Positions 33,801-47,045 of a stretch of 64,000 bases of DNA are shown one piece after another. The notes below the pieces were generated by a model, which was given only the letters and a program-made list of their open reading frames with translations, made no database searches and was not told where the DNA came from. The number at the start of each line of letters is the position of its first letter. Position 1 is the first letter of the stretch. The stretch comes from Trametes villosa. Its lineage: Eukaryota; Basidiomycota; Agaricomycetes; Polyporales; Polyporaceae. Where the stretch lies: NCBI GenBank assembly GCA_002964805.2, contig PUDQ02000032.1:1054001-1118000 (forward strand), given 5' to 3'. The position numbers and the translations under genes were made by a program.

Positions 33801-34846
33801 CCCGGCCCTGCGTCCGCCCAACCTTCCCCAGATTGTGTGGGAACGGTGGACCAACAACGCCGCCCCGATGCGGAATCTGCGCTGGGGGTGCTTGTTTGCC
33901 GACGGCGATCGTCGCTGCGCCATACGGAGGATCACCACAGGCGCAAACATCGTTTCAGGTTGGTGGGCGGTCCGCGAGACTGGCGGTCTAGCGGCGATAA
34001 CTTCGTTCAGACGCTCCTACGAGAGGATAGGGCACGGGTTACTCATCGATGAAGGTATTTAGAGGGCGCGAGGCTCTCGGGTGCCGTTGAGAACGCCCGG
34101 AAATGCGAGTAGGAAGACCAGATCTTATAGTAATTTCCGTACTGTGGAGGCTCGGATATCCTGCGCTGCCACGCGGGAATCGTTACATGAATCGTACGAC
34201 TAACGCGATTGCATGTAGACCGCAAACAGTCAGCGAAGAGGCCCCTGATCTTGCCAAGTAGATGGACATTGCGACGAACCCTCCTGCACCAGTATCGTTA
34301 TACTGCTGTAGATGTATGCACCTCTACATATATAGTAGAGGTCTGAACCGTTCATATGGTAACCCCCACACACGGCACTGTGTCAACGCTGGTAGCTTTA
34401 CTTTCTTGACATACATATTCTTTGACATACAGGTATTGCTTCTCCACGTGCTCCCCGATCGATGCATGGGAGGATTGTACCAAACGCATCTCGGCATCGC
34501 TCGCATCGGCCACGCTTCCGTCTTTCAATTGACGACTTCGCGTCAAGCCTCCTGGTACTGGGATCGTACCACATGGCACGAGTGGAAAAAATGTGGGAGT
34601 GGCTCTGTATACCGCCCAGATATTTTACAGAGAGCATGTGGCCCGCGCCAGGCAGTGAGAGCGAGCATACCACGCTATGGGCTGTGGGTTCGGACACATC
34701 AGCGAGGACGCAACGAGTCTGACCAGCATACGGAGCCGCCCATGGGTGCAGTCTATGCATCTATGATCTATTCCATCCCATTCCGATCCGATCCGCATCT
34801 ACCGTCACATCTACGGTATGTGAGTACCACATAATATACCGCACAT
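30856..34846. other. 4-kb region with one weak orphan frame
   Basis: No gene is firmly supported. A minus-strand open frame (30931-31344) is listed separately. GC-rich frames at 33413-33950 on both strands are Arg/Gly/Pro-rich shadows. Around 32626-32640 the motif GGCTAATT is repeated in tandem (CCAAT-like on the other strand). Nothing recognisable was seen between 31.4 and 34.8 kb. Confidence 0.45.
30931..31344 (-). other. Orphan open frame, possible terminal exon of an unknown gene
   Basis: The frame is open for about 137 codons and ends FFEPVYNK before TAA. Its composition is protein-like, not GC-driven: SAGHSALLDDAGEVDVREY, then a hydrophobic run (FFTVSAPVFVVPSSGVF), then DACVLVIFDREGLLSIQSC. 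No ATG is well placed and a stop closes the frame on the left, so it would have to be a 3' exon or a relic. I recognise no family. Confidence 0.3.
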
Positions 34847-36404
34847 CTACCGGGGTGCCGTTTGCGTCTGGTCGTTTCTCTTGATTTCCCAGACGCTGCC
34901 TTTCTCTTCGTGCAGTCTCTGCCAAGGGAACACGATGTCAACGTTCGAAGCAACGGGCGGTCATTTCCAAGAACACTTACGTCAGGTTCAATCTCAAGTC
35001 CGACAAGGGCCTCGAGCACAGCGCGTCCGGTCCACGCTTCGACGTTCGCCACTTCCTCGGGCGAAATGAAATCCTGTGACGTGCGCGAGGCGAACACCAT
35101 CTGCGCAGCGGCCGCCCGAATGCGTGGGGGCGGCTTGACGGCCGAGGTGGCCACGTCGGGGATGTCGGCCTGCGTCGAAGGCGGGTGAGCAGGGTAGATC
35201 GAGGGTTCCGTGGCGTCCCGATCGAGCGGCGGCGCCGGCTTCGAGGTGTCCTTCGCCTCCGCGCGCCAGCAGGACGCGAGGTGGAGGATGTGGAACGTCT
35301 CCATCTGGGGGACAAGGACGCGCGTTTCAGATACAGGCGGGTGCGGGCGGGGCTTCTGGGCATACCTCGAACGTCGCGAGGTCCTTGTGCTCGGACATAA
35401 GGCGGTCGATGAGGTCGGCGTTATGGTCGGGGAACGACGTCTGCCTGCCCTGGGAGGAGTAGAAGCTGGGAGGCGGAAGGTTAGGGCGCGACGTCTGCGC
35501 GAGAAGCGCGCCGGATCAGACCTGTCTGCCGAGGCGTTCAGGGTGTGGTCCACTATCGTGGTCTGCACGCCTTCGGGGCGCGTCTTCTTCAGGGCATCGA
35601 CGACCTAGCACAGTGAGGGTGTCTGATTGAGTTCAGCAGTGTGCATCATCGACGAGAAGCTTACGGCATCGTGGACGATGGAGTCGGCGAAGACCTGTAG
35701 GGAGCCCTCAGACAGCTGTTGGGGATAGGAAGGAGAAGACGCACGGGCTTGCTAGTTCTGTATGGCAGATCGCCCAACTGGCCGTTCACGAAGTCGAAGT
35801 CGTAGTTTCTAGTGACCGCAATGCTCGCCTTCGGCACAACGACGCTCCCCACTGGCACATCGATGAGACCACCACAGGACCCGAGCCTTGGGCGAAAATG
35901 ACGTCGGCGCGATATGTCAGATAGGGCGAAGCGCGGGCGAGCCGTCCAGGAAAGCGCATTGACCTCACCACGACCATGTCGCCGGTGAGGCACTCCCTTA
36001 CCTCGCGGACGAAGAAGTCTGCGTTGGGGTGCCCCATGCCGATGCTAACTATGGACACCGGGACGCCTTTGTAGCGGCCGGTGATGGTGGTAAAGCCGCG
36101 CTCCGAGGTCAGCGTGAAGGGCGTTGGAGTCGCGTCCAAGTACGAGGCGATCCCGTGTGCTCGTGAAGGCGCGCCTAGGGTGAGCTTGGCGTCCTTCCTC
36201 AGCTTCTGCCCTTCCGACCTTGTGCAGCACCCCGCCGACTTACGATACGATTGGCCACCTCGCCTGCCCGCAGGCCCAAGTGGTAGACACGCTGGTCGAG
36301 CGTGCGGGGGAAGTCTAGAAAGCACGGAGGCCGAGAAGTCAGAAAGGTAATCTCCCGCCGGGTAAGTGTTGACACATACTCGCGTCAACGATGGTGTTCT
36401 TCAT
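34847..36404 (-). CDS. Uridine phosphorylase-type nucleoside phosphorylase
   Basis: PNP/UDP phosphorylase family enzyme, expected to split uridine (or a related nucleoside) with phosphate for pyrimidine salvage in the cytosol. Nine exons: 36404-36380, 36314-36244, 36184-35964, 35886-35745, 35715-35665, 35604-35522, 35465-35366, 35304-34981, 34918-34847; all phases agree, giving 362 residues. Family landmarks: HLGLRAGEVANRI near the N-terminus, GRYKGVPVSIVSIGMGHPNADFF, VVRLGSCGGLIDVPVGSVVVPK (phosphate and ribose site), NYDFDF, FYSSQGRQTSFPDHN, and MEMET-like TFEMETFHILHLASC. A Pro-rich insertion of roughly 45 residues (about 250-295: KPAPPLDRDATEPS onward) separates this from AAAQMVFASRTS, so the protein is longer than bacterial uridine phosphorylase (about 250). 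A nine-exon gene with a 25-nt first exon is easily missed by automatic prediction. Substrate is inferred. Confidence 0.9.
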
Positions 36405-39400
36405 TTCTGCGCGTTGTTCTAAATTGGCCGTAAGTGTAAGTGCTGGTCGAGCTGGTGATGCAAGCGAGACAGGCGTATGACTCGAGCCGAACGTAAACCA
36501 GTCCGAGCGGCTCGGGGCTCGGCTGGCGAGATGATCGATGAATTCGGCCGTCACACGTGACAACCTGAGCAGAAGATCGTTGGCGCCGCGACGACTCGCC
36601 TCTCGTCCTCGAGCTGCTTGCACCACCACCACGACCTTCTGGCGAAGACGTGCTACCGCGTCTGCTTCATTTCCGACTAGATCATCAAGGATAGCGCCGT
36701 GCTGCGAAGCTCGTTTCTTCGATAGGCGTCGCGTGATGCTGCGAAGCCGGTTTTGAGGCGGCAGGCCCAGGCACTAGCGTACCTTGTGCGCTAGCGTTAG
36801 CGGTATGTCATCTCTCGGAACTTTTTGCGACACCGAGCAAGGTGTCGGCAAAATTACTCAGCTTCTTTCCAGGCCGCAAACTTCTCCGCAAAATTTGTGC
36901 CCCGCAGCGCAACGGTTCCCTCCGCGTCGTGGCCCGCCGTGCGGGCCAGGCGACACGGCCGGGAAGTGTGGCCTAGGAACGTGCCTACATTCGACAGAGG
37001 ATCCTCCGCATCTGCTATTCATAGGCGCGTCGACCCACGCTGCAAGTGCGGCTCGTACAGGCCTCCGGAGGCAGTAGGATACGAACCGCCCGCCGTGGGA
37101 CACCACCCTCTTTCCACCAGTCGGATAGGCAAGTTTACGTGCGTCTTCTTTACGGAACGCAGAAGGGGCCGTGGGCTGCCCGGGACCCTGCCCAAGCCTC
37201 TCACTCTCTTTCGCCGTCCACGGCTGTGAGACTGGTCCGGGGAGCAACGCTCGGCTCTCACCGCCGCGTAATCGGTGCTCCCGCCGCCGTTCGCTTTGTC
37301 TGAGGTCATCGTCGTCCACCCTTTCCCGGACGGCTCTGGGATATCTGCTTGACAGGGTGGCCGTGGGGAGACCCGTCCGAGCATCAAAATCCCACCATCA
37401 GACTACCACGGGATACAACTCTGTTCCATTCCTCGATCCATTCCTAATTCGGTAAGTCCACACGCAGACGGAGTGCCGGATTCCTGCTCAATCCTAGTTC
37501 TGTCTAAACCTTATGTCCAGAACACCAGGCGTGCAGCTCCTGCGTGTACGGTCGCACCACGGCCGACCCGACCTGAAACATTTCTAATGGCGTCGCGGTC
37601 GGTGTCGGACCAATGTGCCATGATCCAAGGACAAGAGGGCGTGGTTCTGTAGCACAGAAGACACCAAAATGAGCATCAGTCGTGCCCGGCGGAGAAGGGC
37701 TGAACACGTACGGGGCTCAGGGCACACTCCGCCCAGAAGATCAGGAAGGCCGACGCCTCAGAGCGGCGGGCAGGTCCACCGGTGAGTAGTTACCGTTTGT
37801 ACACCGGTTGGCGCCACCAGACAGGCGTTGCGTTCACAACCCCGTCTGCTGGGAGGGCAAATGACCACCCCACTCGCGCCAGAATATCGCAAAATACCTC
37901 CGCGAAGCGTCGCGCAGCCACCCTCCGCGCGTGCGCAGGCAGAACGGCTTGCGAGCGTGCCTGGTCAGCATCTTTCCCCCTACCCGTCCTGACATGCGTG
38001 GCAGCCCACATGCGTGCTCTGGACATGCGAAGGGCCAGCTCACCTCGCGATCGTCGGGACCCGAGGGTCTGCCTGGACGCTCATCCGAGAGCCCCGCTAT
38101 CGGTGGTGGGCTCTATCAAACCGACCTAACAGCTGAGCGTGTGCCTGACGCTTCTGGGCCACCCTGCCCCGCATTGCCGTCCCCAGTGAGACGCGATACG
38201 GCCGGCGAGTGGTGCAGGCGCGTCCGCCGTCGAGCCCCACGCCCGCCTGAGCGTGCAAACGCGGCAACGCGAGGCTCTCGCCTGCCCGCGCGGCGGACGA
38301 CGGTTCCCAGCCGTGTGCACCGCACACCCTCGCCCGCGGCGATGACATCAGACGCAGACAGGCTCCCGTCACGCGACGCGGAGGGGCGAGCCACGCCCGG
38401 CCGCTTCTGCGTAGCGCGGGCGAACGCGGGGGCCTCATGACCCCGCCGCCCGCGCGTGCGCACGAGGCCGCTCTCACCGCGCAGGCCGCAGCGCACGCCC
38501 GCCCGCGCGGGTGACCTCGTCCCCGCGCGGCGGACGCGGGGCTGCTGCCTGCTGCAGAGGGAGTCACATGCGGCCGTGCAGCGCTGCTTCTGCGGTATCG
38601 CCGGCCGCCCCGCTGGCCTCGACCGCAGCGTCATCGTCATCGTCCCCGCCCGTTCGACGCAGGTGGGGCGGCCCGCGAGCGCGAGCACGAACGCGTCCGC
38701 GCATCGGACGCGGTCGAGGTCGCTGTGGATGTGGATGTGGGCGTCCTGAACGCAGGCAGTGCACGGCGGATGGACGGACGGACTTTCATTTGTCGAACCT
38801 CGGCGGATAGAAGCGCTTCTGCCAAGCCTGATATCGCCGTCGCGCTCGCGGCGGGGCGTGCCGCCTGCTGCCCGCTGCAGCGATCTACGATAGGCTGCGC
38901 CGTATCTCGATGGCGCGCCGCGGGCGGCTCGGGGTGCGCCCCGCCGCGAGCGCGACTGGCGCAGGGGGTTGTGGGCGTGCGGGCGGACGCGCGCCAGATG
39001 GCCGATCGACGTGTTGCGCACTCCGCGATCTTCGTTCCGTACGAAGGATGACGTACGCTATATCCGGTCCATCGTCGTCTGCGTGATGTGGAAGGCGGCT
39101 CTCTAGACGGGGCCGCAGGGCTCCGGAGGCAAGGTGTCGCTGCGGCCTGCGAGGGACAGCGCGCAGTACGAGAGCAGCGCAGTCTGAGAGCGTGGACGGC
39201 GTGGGCTGGCCTGCTGCCGTCATAGCGGCCCCTGCGTAGTCTTGAAGACAGCCTCGGAACGCCCTGTGCCTTCTGGAGGCTGCGGCGACGGAGGCAATCG
39301 GTGTACCCTGCATGGACCACATGTGGCACGGAAGCTTGAACATCATGTATCAGCGCCGTCAGCATCGGTGCGCACCCGAGAAAGAGGCCAGGGCTCACCC

Positions 39401-41982
39401 CACAGAAAGCGTCGGAGTGCTCGTCTGCGTGGTGCTTTTGGGGCATCACGGACCACACAAGGCCAAGGTTCGTGCGCGAGGAGCGAACCATCAAGCCCAA
39501 GTCCAGGCTGTCATCCCGTTGACGTTCCTGCTCGACCCCGCGCGCGAGATCGACGTTTCCCCATCGGTGCTGACCTCAGTCTTTCGCCAGGGATGCAGCA
39601 GCGCCTCTCCGTGGCTCGCCAACCGCATTGTCCGAGCGCGTGCAGCGGGCGGCGCGGCAGCTGCTCGGAGCAGATGTTTCCAGTGGCACTCAGGGTCGCG
39701 CGGGTTTTAGGTTCGGCGGGTGAGGACGAGCCACACGTGGCGTTTCCGGCGGCCCAGCTGCGAGCGCATTAATTTTTGGATCTCAGCCAGCACATCGACG
39801 TCGAAGATCGGGGGACACACCAAACGCGGGCGACCCACAATGTCGACATTTCGGCGCGTCGTGGAAAGCGGCAACGGGCGAGAACATACCTTTGGAGGGC
39901 CTGTGACGGTATGCCGTGGCCCGGCGGCGGCGGGGGACCCAGGACGGCGGACGACGCACGCGCTGCTCATCATGGACGGCTTTCGGCGTGAGCTCGGGAT
40001 CAAGAAGGCCAGGATCACAAGACGGCGAACACCGACCGTATGGGGCGCGAGCTTCGTGCGGAATTCCAGACGGCACGACGGTGCGCGCCGTGGCTGCAGG
40101 AGCATCACCGGCCGGGTTTCTCGAACGCCTGCGCCGCCGCGGGGGCCAGCAGGCTGGCGTGGCTCCGGGCGACGGCGCGAGCGAGGGCAGGCGCGGGAAG
40201 GCTGATCTCGAGGGGGCAGATTGAATTAGCGAATGGTGGATGGGCCGGTGCGTGCGCTGCGAGGCGTATTCTGCCGATAAAGTGTAGAGAGTGTGGCCCA
40301 TTCACTCGATCGTCCTGCTAATCTCTCGGAGACGGCCTCGGGCGCGGCGGCGCGGGCGCGGGGCGGGCGCCCTCTGAATCGCGCATCTGCATCAGCGAGC
40401 GAGTTCGACGGCCTCGAAGCGGAGAGACAGGTTCCGCGAAATGGGGAGATTCTCCGACATGAACGAGCGCCGGGGTGCGCTTCCCACGCGTCCGGCGGGG
40501 GTGAGCCTGCGACGGGGCGGGAGTTGCCTTCGGGTAGCGCAGGGCGAGGCCGGGGGCGTCGCATGGGGCGATGCGCCAGTGCTCGTGGTTCGCGTTCCTG
40601 TCCCCCCGCTCGCGGTCGTCGACGCTGGACGCGGCAAGGGATCAGCATCTGAATCTGCTCCGTCGGCTGTGCTCAGACGGTCGATCAGACGCATAGCCGG
40701 CAGTGGGCACTGGGCGGAGACTGGACGGGGGCTTCGACCGGGACCTGGCTCTGCACCGTCTCTCTGTCACGCTGCGGCTGCCCTCTCTCGCTGTCTCGCT
40801 GGGCTGGGGGCTTCCTGTTCTGGGGGGCTGATAGGGCCGATAGACCTACCTGGGCTGGTGCACGGCTGGCGTCCTGCGATCTGGCTGAGGAAGACGAACA
40901 TCATGGGACCCGGGGTGATGAGGGCGCCGTGACTGGGGAAGGGGCGGCGGGGTGACAGAGAAATCAAAGCTAGCCGAAAGCAGCGACCCACAGTCTGGAC
41001 GAATCTAAAAAGGCAAACTCGCAAGGCCGATCCGGCCAGCTGGGCCCCCGCCAGAGCCCGCGGGTCAGGCTGCCAGCGCGGGCAGCGTCCGTGACCACGA
41101 GCTGGCAGATGGGCCGGGTGCGCAGGAAAGACGGCCGAATTCTGGGCGCACGCGCCGCGCGAGTGACCTTCCCGCCGGATCCTCCGTCAATCGCTGCTAA
41201 TTCTCCTCCACACCCCGACCGTGCCGCCCAGCTGTGACAGCGGTCGCTCGCCCGCCGGCCCTGGGCGGCTGCAGCAGCCTCGTCGCTCAGCCGGCTCCCA
41301 GATCTCAGCTCCTCCATTTGGCCCGCCGCGGCCGTGCGTGCCTGTCTCTCCCCGCGTCCGCATCCGAGTCCGAGTGGTGCGCGTGTGCATGGTGCGTGCA
41401 GCCCAGCTCAGCCTTGCATCTCGCATCCGGCATCTGGCATCTGCCCTCTGTCCGCACCCAGCATCTGGGATCTCGCTGCAGAGATTCGGACTCGGGCTCG
41501 GACTCGGACTCGGATTCTCCCCCCGGGCCGTTTCGAGGGTTCGGACGATTGGGAGATCTTGCAGTAACGCGAACGTCCAATGTCGTCCTCTCCCTGATTC
41601 GCCTCGAACTCACGCTTCTCGGAATGCGCCAGAGAACGCGGCCTTTTGCCATCGCCTCCTCCCTCCGACCGTTTCCCTCCAGCGCATGCTTTGCCCTCCT
41701 TCCCATTCCCGTCCGCATTCATAACGCCCTCGCCTCGCCACTCCCGTCCGTCCCGTCCCTTCGCCCTGCCCTCGCCTCGCCCGCTGCGGCTTCCTCAGCC
41801 AGCTCCCAGTCCTCGACTCCTCATCACCAGGCGTCTAATCGCCACTGCCCTTCTCCAGTCTGGTCCCGGCCGTCCCTCACGCCCTTCTTCTCCCTGGACT
41901 TCTCTGCCCGCACCCGTCCTCTCCGTCCTGCTCGCGCACGCTCCCAGCCCCGATCACTCGCACCACATCGCCCGAGCCCGAA
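36405..41982. other. 5.6-kb region without a recognised gene; HMG-gene leader at its right end
   Basis: No gene is supported. Several long frames overlap on both strands between 37.8 and 40.7 kb; they are Arg/Ala/Gly-rich and typical of GC-rich noncoding DNA. Two stretches look slightly more protein-like: minus 37504-37707 and plus 39312-39710 (PLTFLLDPAREIDVSPSVL). Neither has splice-consistent neighbours. From about 41220 to 41980 the plus strand is strongly pyrimidine-rich and includes hexamer repeats (41485-41518); this is probably the promoter and 5' leader of the HMG-box gene. Confidence 0.45.
41416..41518. repeat. Short tandem repeats upstream of the HMG-box gene
   Basis: GCATCT/GGCATCT units recur at about 41416-41446. 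A (CTCGGA)-type hexamer runs about five imperfect copies at 41485-41518. Both lie about 470-560 bp before the ATG, in a CT-rich leader-like region, and are slippage-prone. Confidence 0.7.
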
Positions 41983-43757
41983 ATGAGTCGCTACCACCCG
42001 AGCTCGCAGTACGCCTCGTCGGCAATTGCCGGACAAGGCCAGGGCCAGGATGCCGCCCGAGTGGACCTCCGCCACGAGCGAGACGACTCGCTGTCCGACT
42101 CGGAAACGAGCACGTCCTTCAACGCCTACTCGGAGAACGTCAAGGATGATGCGCCCATCCACGGTAAGCTCCCAGCCTGTCACACACGCCCAGGCGCCCG
42201 CCCCCTCACTGGCAGCCGTTTCGCCACCCCAGACGCAGACGACCCGTACCTCGCGCTCACCTCCCAGACCCTGAACGCGGATGGCACCCCGAAGCGGCCC
42301 ATGAACGCGTTCATGATTTTCGCGCGCAAGCGGCGTCCGCAGATATCCGCGGCGAACCAGATGATGCGCACCGGGGACGTGAGCAAGATTTTGAGCAAGG
42401 AGTGGAACACGATGGAGATGGTCAGTCCCCGCCCTCGCGCGTCTCCTCGGTTCCTTGTTCGCTGCATATCTGACGACGTGCTGGCGTGCAGTCCGAGAAG
42501 AAGTTCTACCTCGATCAGGCGAAGAAGCTGAAGGACAACTTCAATTCGAAGTACCCCGACTACGTCTACCGCCGCCGCCCGAACAACTCGCGCAAGAAGC
42601 GCAAGCCCGACGCGGCGCACGACGACGGGCACGATGCCGGCCACCTGGCCGACGGCGACGACCCCGCCTACGAGGACACCTCGCCGATCGACGACGACGC
42701 ACTCATGATTCCCTCCCCACAGGAGGTGCAGTACACGCGCACGCACGCGCTCAACCCGTCTCCCGTCTACCACGGCCACGACGGTATCGGCGGGCCCACC
42801 CCGCCCCCGGGGTGCTCATATCCTTATTCGTCCGATTTCCACGCCTCCCACGCCGTCCCGCCCCCGCGCCATCTCTCCCACCTCGCACAAGAGTCCGGCA
42901 TGCCGGGCTCGACGGTCGGCGCCGTCCGGCCGTCGTCGATGCACGACCACCTCAACGGCCTCTCCCAGGGCTATCAGTCCCACTCCCTCTACCAAAATCC
43001 AGGCGGTCAGTCGTCCATGTACGGCGCGCAGGGCCAGCACTCGCCAGCGGGCCTCTGGGATCCCTCCCGCGCGGGTGCGGGCGGACGCTCGGACCACCCG
43101 CGCTCGAACTGGCCGGTCCTGCCCGCGCTAGACATCACCCTCGCGCGGCAGCGCGCGTACGGGTCCTCGAACGGGCCGTCCGGGAACGCGAACGGGAAGA
43201 CGGAGGCGTACTCGCCCCAGCTGCCGAACAGGCCGTGGTCGAGCGCGACGTCGTCGACCGCGTCCAGCAGCTCGGGCGGCGCGTCCACGTCACACTACGG
43301 AAACAGCAACCAGTTCCCGACGCTCAGCTCCGCGTTTTTCCCGAACGAGTCCCCCGCGGCGAAGGGCATCGACGTGTCCTCGCCCGCGTCCGCGCACACG
43401 ACGCACGACTACTACCCGCCCTCGTCCGCCGCCGGGCTTCAGCAGGGCGGTGCGCCCGGCCGCCGAGGGAGCACGGGCCCCGGCGACCACACAGGGGGTT
43501 ATGGATCGGCGGCGCAGTATGGCGCGGGCGCGCAGCAGACCGCCGCACAGGCGTGGTCGCAACACTTTTCGCGCGGCGGCGCAGGCGGTGGTGGCCCGCA
43601 GCGCACGTCGAACCTCCACCCGATCTCGCCGTACGCGCTGCAGGGCTCGCCGGGGGCGGGCGACAGCGGCTCGCGCTCCGCGTCCGGGTCGAGCAGCGCG
43701 CACTCGGCCGCGCCCCCGCTCGGGTTCTGGGACGATGCTAGATTCGGCGGGCGATGA
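41983..43757 (+). CDS. HMG-box transcription factor (Sox/MATA-HMG type)
   Basis: Sequence-specific HMG-box DNA-binding protein, probably a nuclear developmental regulator. Exons 41983-42163, 42233-42420 and 42492-43757 give 544 residues. The HMG box (about residues 80-153) starts PKRPMNAFMIFARKRRPQIS, continues through SKILSKEWNTMEMSEKKFYLD, and ends KYPDYVYRRRP, the RPMNAFM and PDYxYRRRP hallmarks of the sequence-specific subclass. A basic tail (NNSRKKRK) may be a nuclear localisation signal. Intron 2 splits the box after TMEM. The remaining ~380 residues are low-complexity Ser/Gly/Pro/Gln-rich, probably a disordered activation region. There is no mating-type homeodomain or pheromone-receptor gene nearby, so a mating-type locus is not indicated. 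Target genes cannot be told from sequence. Confidence 0.93.
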
Positions 43758-46700
43758 GCCGCCGCCGTTTGTTCTTCCGGTCTCTCTCTGTTGTATGGTG
43801 TAACTACGTGCCGCGCGCACGCTGCCCGGGCTCTCCTCTCCTCTCCTCCCGCTCGTGAAGGTTCCGCGGACTCATCGATAGCTCTCTCCAGGTCGCACGA
43901 TCGTGATACCATAATGTCGCATGGATAATGCAGCGCCCCCTCCCTACCCGCCACCGGCGCGGCCGCTGCCGTCTGGGCTGTCTTGCTCGACCCCAGCGCG
44001 GTGCGGCTGCTGCTGCTGGCGATACAGTGTCTCTGATGTTTTCTGCTGCTCGGGCCCCCGCCGTTGTTGTTATTGTTGTCCTATACCGTTCCCGAGACCC
44101 CCAGACCCCCGACCTGACCTGACACCGGACCACCACTACCCCCGCACGCATGCATGCTCGCCGCGGCAGCAGGGGCGGCCGCGGCGGCCCTGCCTCTCTG
44201 TATCATTAAATCTACTACCCGCACCCGCCGGATTATGTACTGCCATGTGTATACCAGCCAATCGCCTCTCTCTCCCTTTCCGTCGGCGGCAGGCTCCACT
44301 GCGCTGGCACTCGGCCGCACTGCGGGCGCACGCATGCCCGGTGACTCCGCGCCCTCCCCGCCGCGCCGCAATTTTCCCTCAGCTGGGGGCACCCTTGGAA
44401 GCCGGAAGCTGGGGTGACGCAGCCGATAGCTGCCCATGGGGTTGTCAGGCGCATGCCACCGCTTGCGCGCAGGCGGACGTGCAATGCGGCTGGTGCTCCA
44501 TATGCCTTTCTTCTGCGTGCTGCCGAGTCCGCGTTCGAGCGCGACGTGGCCCCTCGACGCGGGTGGGTGGATCGTGACTCACCAGGGCCGTCCGTGCGCG
44601 TGGCGGGCGTGCTTCTGCACCTTCGCGTTCGCGTTCGGGGCAAATTTTAATTTACGCGGCTGGGCGGCGGCGGACTCGGCGGCGGATGGAAGCTCGCAGT
44701 TACGGTTACGCTCTGGCGTGCGGCAGGGCCGCGAAGATCGCCAGGCTGCCAGCGGTAAGTGGGTGGGGCGTCCGCCGGGAGGCGGAGTGCGCCTTTTCGG
44801 GCCTGGCGCGCGGGGACGCAGTCACCAGGCAGAGTTTGCGAGACGGCTCGCTGGGCATCATGCATCATGGCGCCGACGCGACAGGGGCGGGGCGCGTCGC
44901 GGTTAACTTAGTGCGACGCGCGACTTGGAGCTGATTGCACGCTTGCGAGGATGCACTCCCGCTGGTTATTGACGTGGTGGGTCGTCCGACCTAAATAATT
45001 TGTGAACAGCTGACAGTTGCGCAGGAGAGCGCGAGGACGACGGCGGCGGCGGTGCGACCGCTCCGCGCCGCGTCGGTTCCCCGGACGCAGAGACGCGTTC
45101 CTAGGCGCGATGCGCACTCGCAAATGGGGCACGGACGGGGGGCGATCACGCCGCCGCTCGGCACGCGGCCCTGCAACGCTCAGCGTGAGCCCAGCGCGGC
45201 GGAGCCCTGCTCGCCGACTTTGTCCTCGTCTTTGTCCTCGCGCAGGCACCATCGGACGGCCGGCTGATCACGGTGCGGGAAGCGGGGGCTTCTCTTCGAG
45301 CGCTGACAGCACGCTCGCTCGGCGGGAACGCCTGGGGCGTGAGGGGCGGGGCGCGGAGGGTCGCAAGCTGGCCGGGTAGTACAGCCGAGGGAGCGAGCGT
45401 GGGAGGTCGGGGATAGGGACGGGCGCGGTGGCGTCAAGCCTGGGTTCTGCGCGGCTGGAGGCGCGAGGGGCGTGCTCTGCGGGACGGGCGGCCGGGGAGG
45501 AAGAGACGTCCGACGACGGACACGGGCCGGGCTCTGGACGAACGCGAAGGCGAGCAGGAAGGCGAAGCGGAAGACGCGCGGGGAAGGGCGACGTTAATGG
45601 TGGCGGCGGCGCGAGAGTTTCCGACCGCGGGCGGTGGGTGCGTCCGCACGACGTTTCCCAACGCAAATGGGGCAGGCGAAGGGCCGTCTGGGGCGGCCGT
45701 GCGAACGCGCGAGCGCGGGCGGGGCCTGTGTCTAAATGTTAACGTGCGGATCGTGCCAGGAGTGCGGTGGGCCCTCACTTTTGCCTTCTGCTCGCGCGCC
45801 CCGTTCTCATACTCACCACCGCCAGCGATCGTGGCCGCGACCGATAGTCGTGTCAAGGGTGCGGGGGAGACGTCGCGTCGCGCGGATGCAGTCCGACGAT
45901 CTACACTCTCTAGGGTGGCGGAGTCCAGGAATGTCAGTACGCGCTCTCACACAGCAGCGAACCTGCCCGGTGACGCTGGGGAACGAGCAGCCGCCAACTC
46001 CGCTGGAGGGGAGCAAAGACTGGGCGTTCCCACAGAGGACAGGTCAGTACCAGGTTCGCGCAGTCCGATAGCGGCATACCGAACTTCTTTCTTCACAGCG
46101 ACAGGATGCCGGCGCCAGTAGCGGTGGCAAGGCCCACCACGCCAACCAGGCAGCTGGAAGGCGCATTTTGCTGCGAACGCAGGGCAGATGAACGGCGAGC
46201 GGACCGGCGGCGCTGGGAAAACGAACGATCAACTTGCTGGGACCGGTGCGGTGTGTGCGGTGGCGTGCTCGCCACCGTGGACCAACAAGTGCTGGAGAAT
46301 GTTTGTCCGCCCACAATGGGGTGATCGAGCCCGCCAGATAATCATCCGTGCACACAGCCGGGCTGAACTGATGCGCCGCGCGTTCGCGGGGCCCCGCTGA
46401 TAAGCCCGTCCTGCTGCTGTCAGTCTGCTGAGGTCCGCCTCTCCGCGGCGCTCGCCTCGCGTCGGGTGGGCGGGGTTGGGCGCAGTTTGCACCGCGCGAC
46501 CGTGTGTGCCTTGGCCGCCCGTCAAATCGGCTGATCCAAGCAACTTGGCGGGGAGAGACTAGCGTGCGCGCGAACGCCGACGCCGATCGAAACGAGAGGC
46601 CGAGGGTCGCGACTCCCAGCGCTGCGCCACCACGAGTGCTGCGGCCAGGTTCGGAGGAGAGCATGCTCTGTTCCGCTCCATTTCCCACACGCTTTTGCCT

Positions 46701-47045
46701 CCGTGTGAGTCCTGTGGCGGTACACGGACGTACAGAAAGCTAGAATACACTCACCTGTATATCCCTGCGCCTCGAGTGGTGCAAACAGTTGAACGAGGAC
46801 GAGCATGATGGACCCGGACGCCTCGCTCGGTGGCGGGAGTGGCTGAGCCGGTCCAGCGCTTCGGTTACCCAGAGTACCCGGCCCGGGTGCGGGGTATCAT
46901 CAGCAGGCGAGACGGAGTGGGACGCGCGCAGGTTGTCCACAACCACCGCAACCCGCAAGCTCACGTCTCGCAAAGAGTCCAACTGACAGTCTCGTAAAGC
47001 TACACAGACACGCGTCGAATATCCGCTGCACACAGATTGTCAAAC
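43758..47045. other. 3.3-kb region without a recognised gene
   Basis: No gene is supported. Frames of 100-218 codons occur on both strands (for example 43921-44577 plus and 46044-46688 minus) but overlap each other and are dominated by Arg, Ala, Pro, Gly and Cys. The first few hundred bases probably hold the 3' untranslated region of the HMG-box gene. The region just left of 47046 should hold the promoter of the reductase gene. Confidence 0.45.
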
